DNA of 5,596 bases. Source: Pseudomonadota bacterium. Its GTDB lineage: Bacteria > Myxococcota > Bradymonadia > UBA4248. Location: NCBI GenBank assembly GCA_017613855.1, contig JAGACY010000202.1:1-5596 (forward strand), in the 5' to 3' direction. This document shows, one piece after another, positions 4,824-5,596 of the stretch (positions within the stretch are counted from its first letter, which is position 1; every line of letters starts with the position of its first letter). A model generated the notes under the pieces. The model was not told the DNA's origin. It worked only from the letters and a program-made list of their open reading frames with translations, and did not search any database. A program made the translations under genes and the position numbers.

Positions 4824-5596
4824 ATGTCATTTACGGATATGTCTAAAAAGCAAGAGGGAGTAAAGCCACAGGTTAACGCTGCCTCCACCGCAATTTCTGT
4901 TTCGAAGAACAGCCGAATATCGGCAAAGTCGCTTTTTTGTATATGCGCGCTAACCGCATTTGCCGCATTTGGATGCAATGATGAGAATGACACATTAAAA
5001 ACAAACGATCAATCGTTTGTTTTCTTATCGAACAAACCGCATAACGAGGTTACCCGCAGTTTTGCAATGAATTCGCGTGCCGGATGTGCACTCGACAGCG
5101 ACTGTATGAACGGTATGTTCTGTTTCCATGGTTCATGCACGCTTGAATGCAGCGACACAATCCCGTGCGCCAAAGGCACCTGCAGTAGCCACGGTCGTTG
5201 TATGGTAGCCAATGCGTCACAAAGCCTGCTCCGCAACCTTGACGACGATTTAAAAGAAGCGCAGAGTTCAAATGTCGTCGAGAAAATTCCAGGCGCAAGA
5301 GTACACGCTTTTCCCTCAGAAACCTTTGTGCAAAAAGGTGCTAACACAACCAACGTCGAAATTATAACCGAAGAAAACTATGGTCCTATCAGCTATACGA
5401 TAACAGATGCGGAGGATGACACAATTTCGAATGTCGTAACGGTAGAACCAGAAGTTGACGAATCCACAGGCATAGCAACCTACACGATTGAAGTGGGAGT
5501 TGAAGAATCAAGCCTGGGTGAACAAGGTTCAACGGAAACAGTTGTCGTTGACACATCGGTCGGCTCCTATGAAGTCACGCTCGTTCCAGAAAAGCC
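4824..5596 (+). CDS. Probable Cys-rich lipoprotein, N-terminal part (3' end outside window)
   Basis: The frame is open for 257 codons from the ATG at 4824 to the window edge. A long polar N-terminus (residues 1-35, with Arg31 and Lys35) precedes a hydrophobic stretch (36-49) ending A-F-G-C at Cys51, followed by acidic residues (NDEND). This reads as a lipoprotein signal peptide with a non-standard lipobox. Residues 88-126 form an eight-Cys module. From about residue 150 the chain is acidic and rich in Val, Thr and Glu with alternating strand patterns (GPISYTIT, ATYTIEVGV, YEVTLVPE), suggesting Ig-like or other beta-sandwich domains. Large Myxococcota lipoproteins with this N-terminal layout exist, but I do not recognise the family. 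It follows a strong terminator and so is probably transcribed separately from the giant gene. Final size and function are unknown. Confidence 0.88.
   Translation, partial: MSFTDMSKKQEGVKPQVNAASTAISVSKNSRISAKSLFCICALTAFAAFGCNDENDTLKTNDQSFVFLSNKPHNEVTRSFAMNSRAGCALDSDCMNGMFCFHGSCTLECSDTIPCAKGTCSSHGRCMVANASQSLLRNLDDDLKEAQSSNVVEKIPGARVHAFPSETFVQKGANTTNVEIITEENYGPISYTITDAEDDTISNVVTVEPEVDESTGIATYTIEVGVEESSLGEQGSTETVVVDTSVGSYEVTLVPEK
4929..4976 (+). other. Hydrophobic signal core and lipobox-like AFGC
   Basis: The core runs from Ser36 to Gly50 and contains SLFCICALTAFAAFG, followed by Cys51 at 4974-4976. The consensus lipobox is [LVI][ASTVI][GAS]C; here position -3 is Ala and -2 is Phe, so it deviates, though -1 Gly and +1 Cys fit. 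Relaxed lipoboxes are known in Myxococcota. Asn and Asp follow the Cys. Cleavage by ordinary signal peptidase I near the same place is the alternative. Confidence 0.65.
5085..5201 (+). other. Eight-Cys module of the lipoprotein
   Basis: Cysteines at residues 88, 94, 100, 105, 109, 115, 120 and 126 give the pattern C-x5-C-x5-C-x4-C-x3-C-x5-C-x4-C-x5-C. It falls into two similar halves: CALDSDCMNGMFCFHGSC and CSDTIPCAKGTCSSHGRC, each ending in HG-[SR]-C. This suggests an internal duplication of a four-Cys unit. The style is the same as the CIQGMC/CVEGSC endings in the upstream giant protein, so both are likely folded by disulfides outside the cytoplasm. Confidence 0.75.

Overview
The window carries the 3' end of one very large gene for a secreted or surface protein, an intergenic region of 335 bases with a strong terminator, and the 5' end of a second gene for a probable lipoprotein. 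Both genes are on the + strand and both run off the window. The style is typical of large extracellular proteins of Myxococcota and Bradymonadota-type ('deltaproteobacterial') bacteria: long cysteine-rich runs, MopE-type CDGxDNDC motifs, a 'GTxxxPxxSLxxA' entry to a predicted beta-helix, and glycine-rich repeats. Base composition looks close to balanced or slightly AT-leaning by eye, which is low for classical myxobacteria, so a lower-GC or host/sediment-associated lineage is a reasonable but unproven guess.

Region 1-4488 is a single open frame from the first base to a TAA stop. It reads, in order: three tandem 22-residue Cys repeats (61-258); three repeats of a second Cys-rich type (283-621); a looser Cys-rich linker (664-1218); four MopE/calcium-loop type segments of varying completeness (1225-2424); an entry motif and beta-rich body resembling parallel beta-helix proteins (2452-3450); and a glycine-rich C-terminal third with recurring GG[ES]A[YI]G-strand units (3457-4458). 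It has no visible C-terminal membrane anchor or sorting tag.

Region 4489-4823 holds three consecutive hairpins, two of the gaps between them sharing a GCTCGCC direct repeat. The last hairpin is followed by eight T and is a convincing intrinsic terminator. Further on lie an AT-rich stretch with a weak promoter candidate, a perfect 10-base palindrome, a 16-base inverted repeat and a clear Shine-Dalgarno sequence.

Region 4824-5596 encodes the N-terminal 257 residues of a second secreted protein: an unusually long N-terminal extension, a lipoprotein-like signal ending in Cys, a compact eight-Cys module, and the start of an acidic, Thr/Val-rich, probably beta-sandwich region. The two genes appear to be separate transcription units that both feed the cell envelope. 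No substrate, enzyme activity or pathway can be read from the sequence. I see no RNA gene, CRISPR array, transposon or phage gene.
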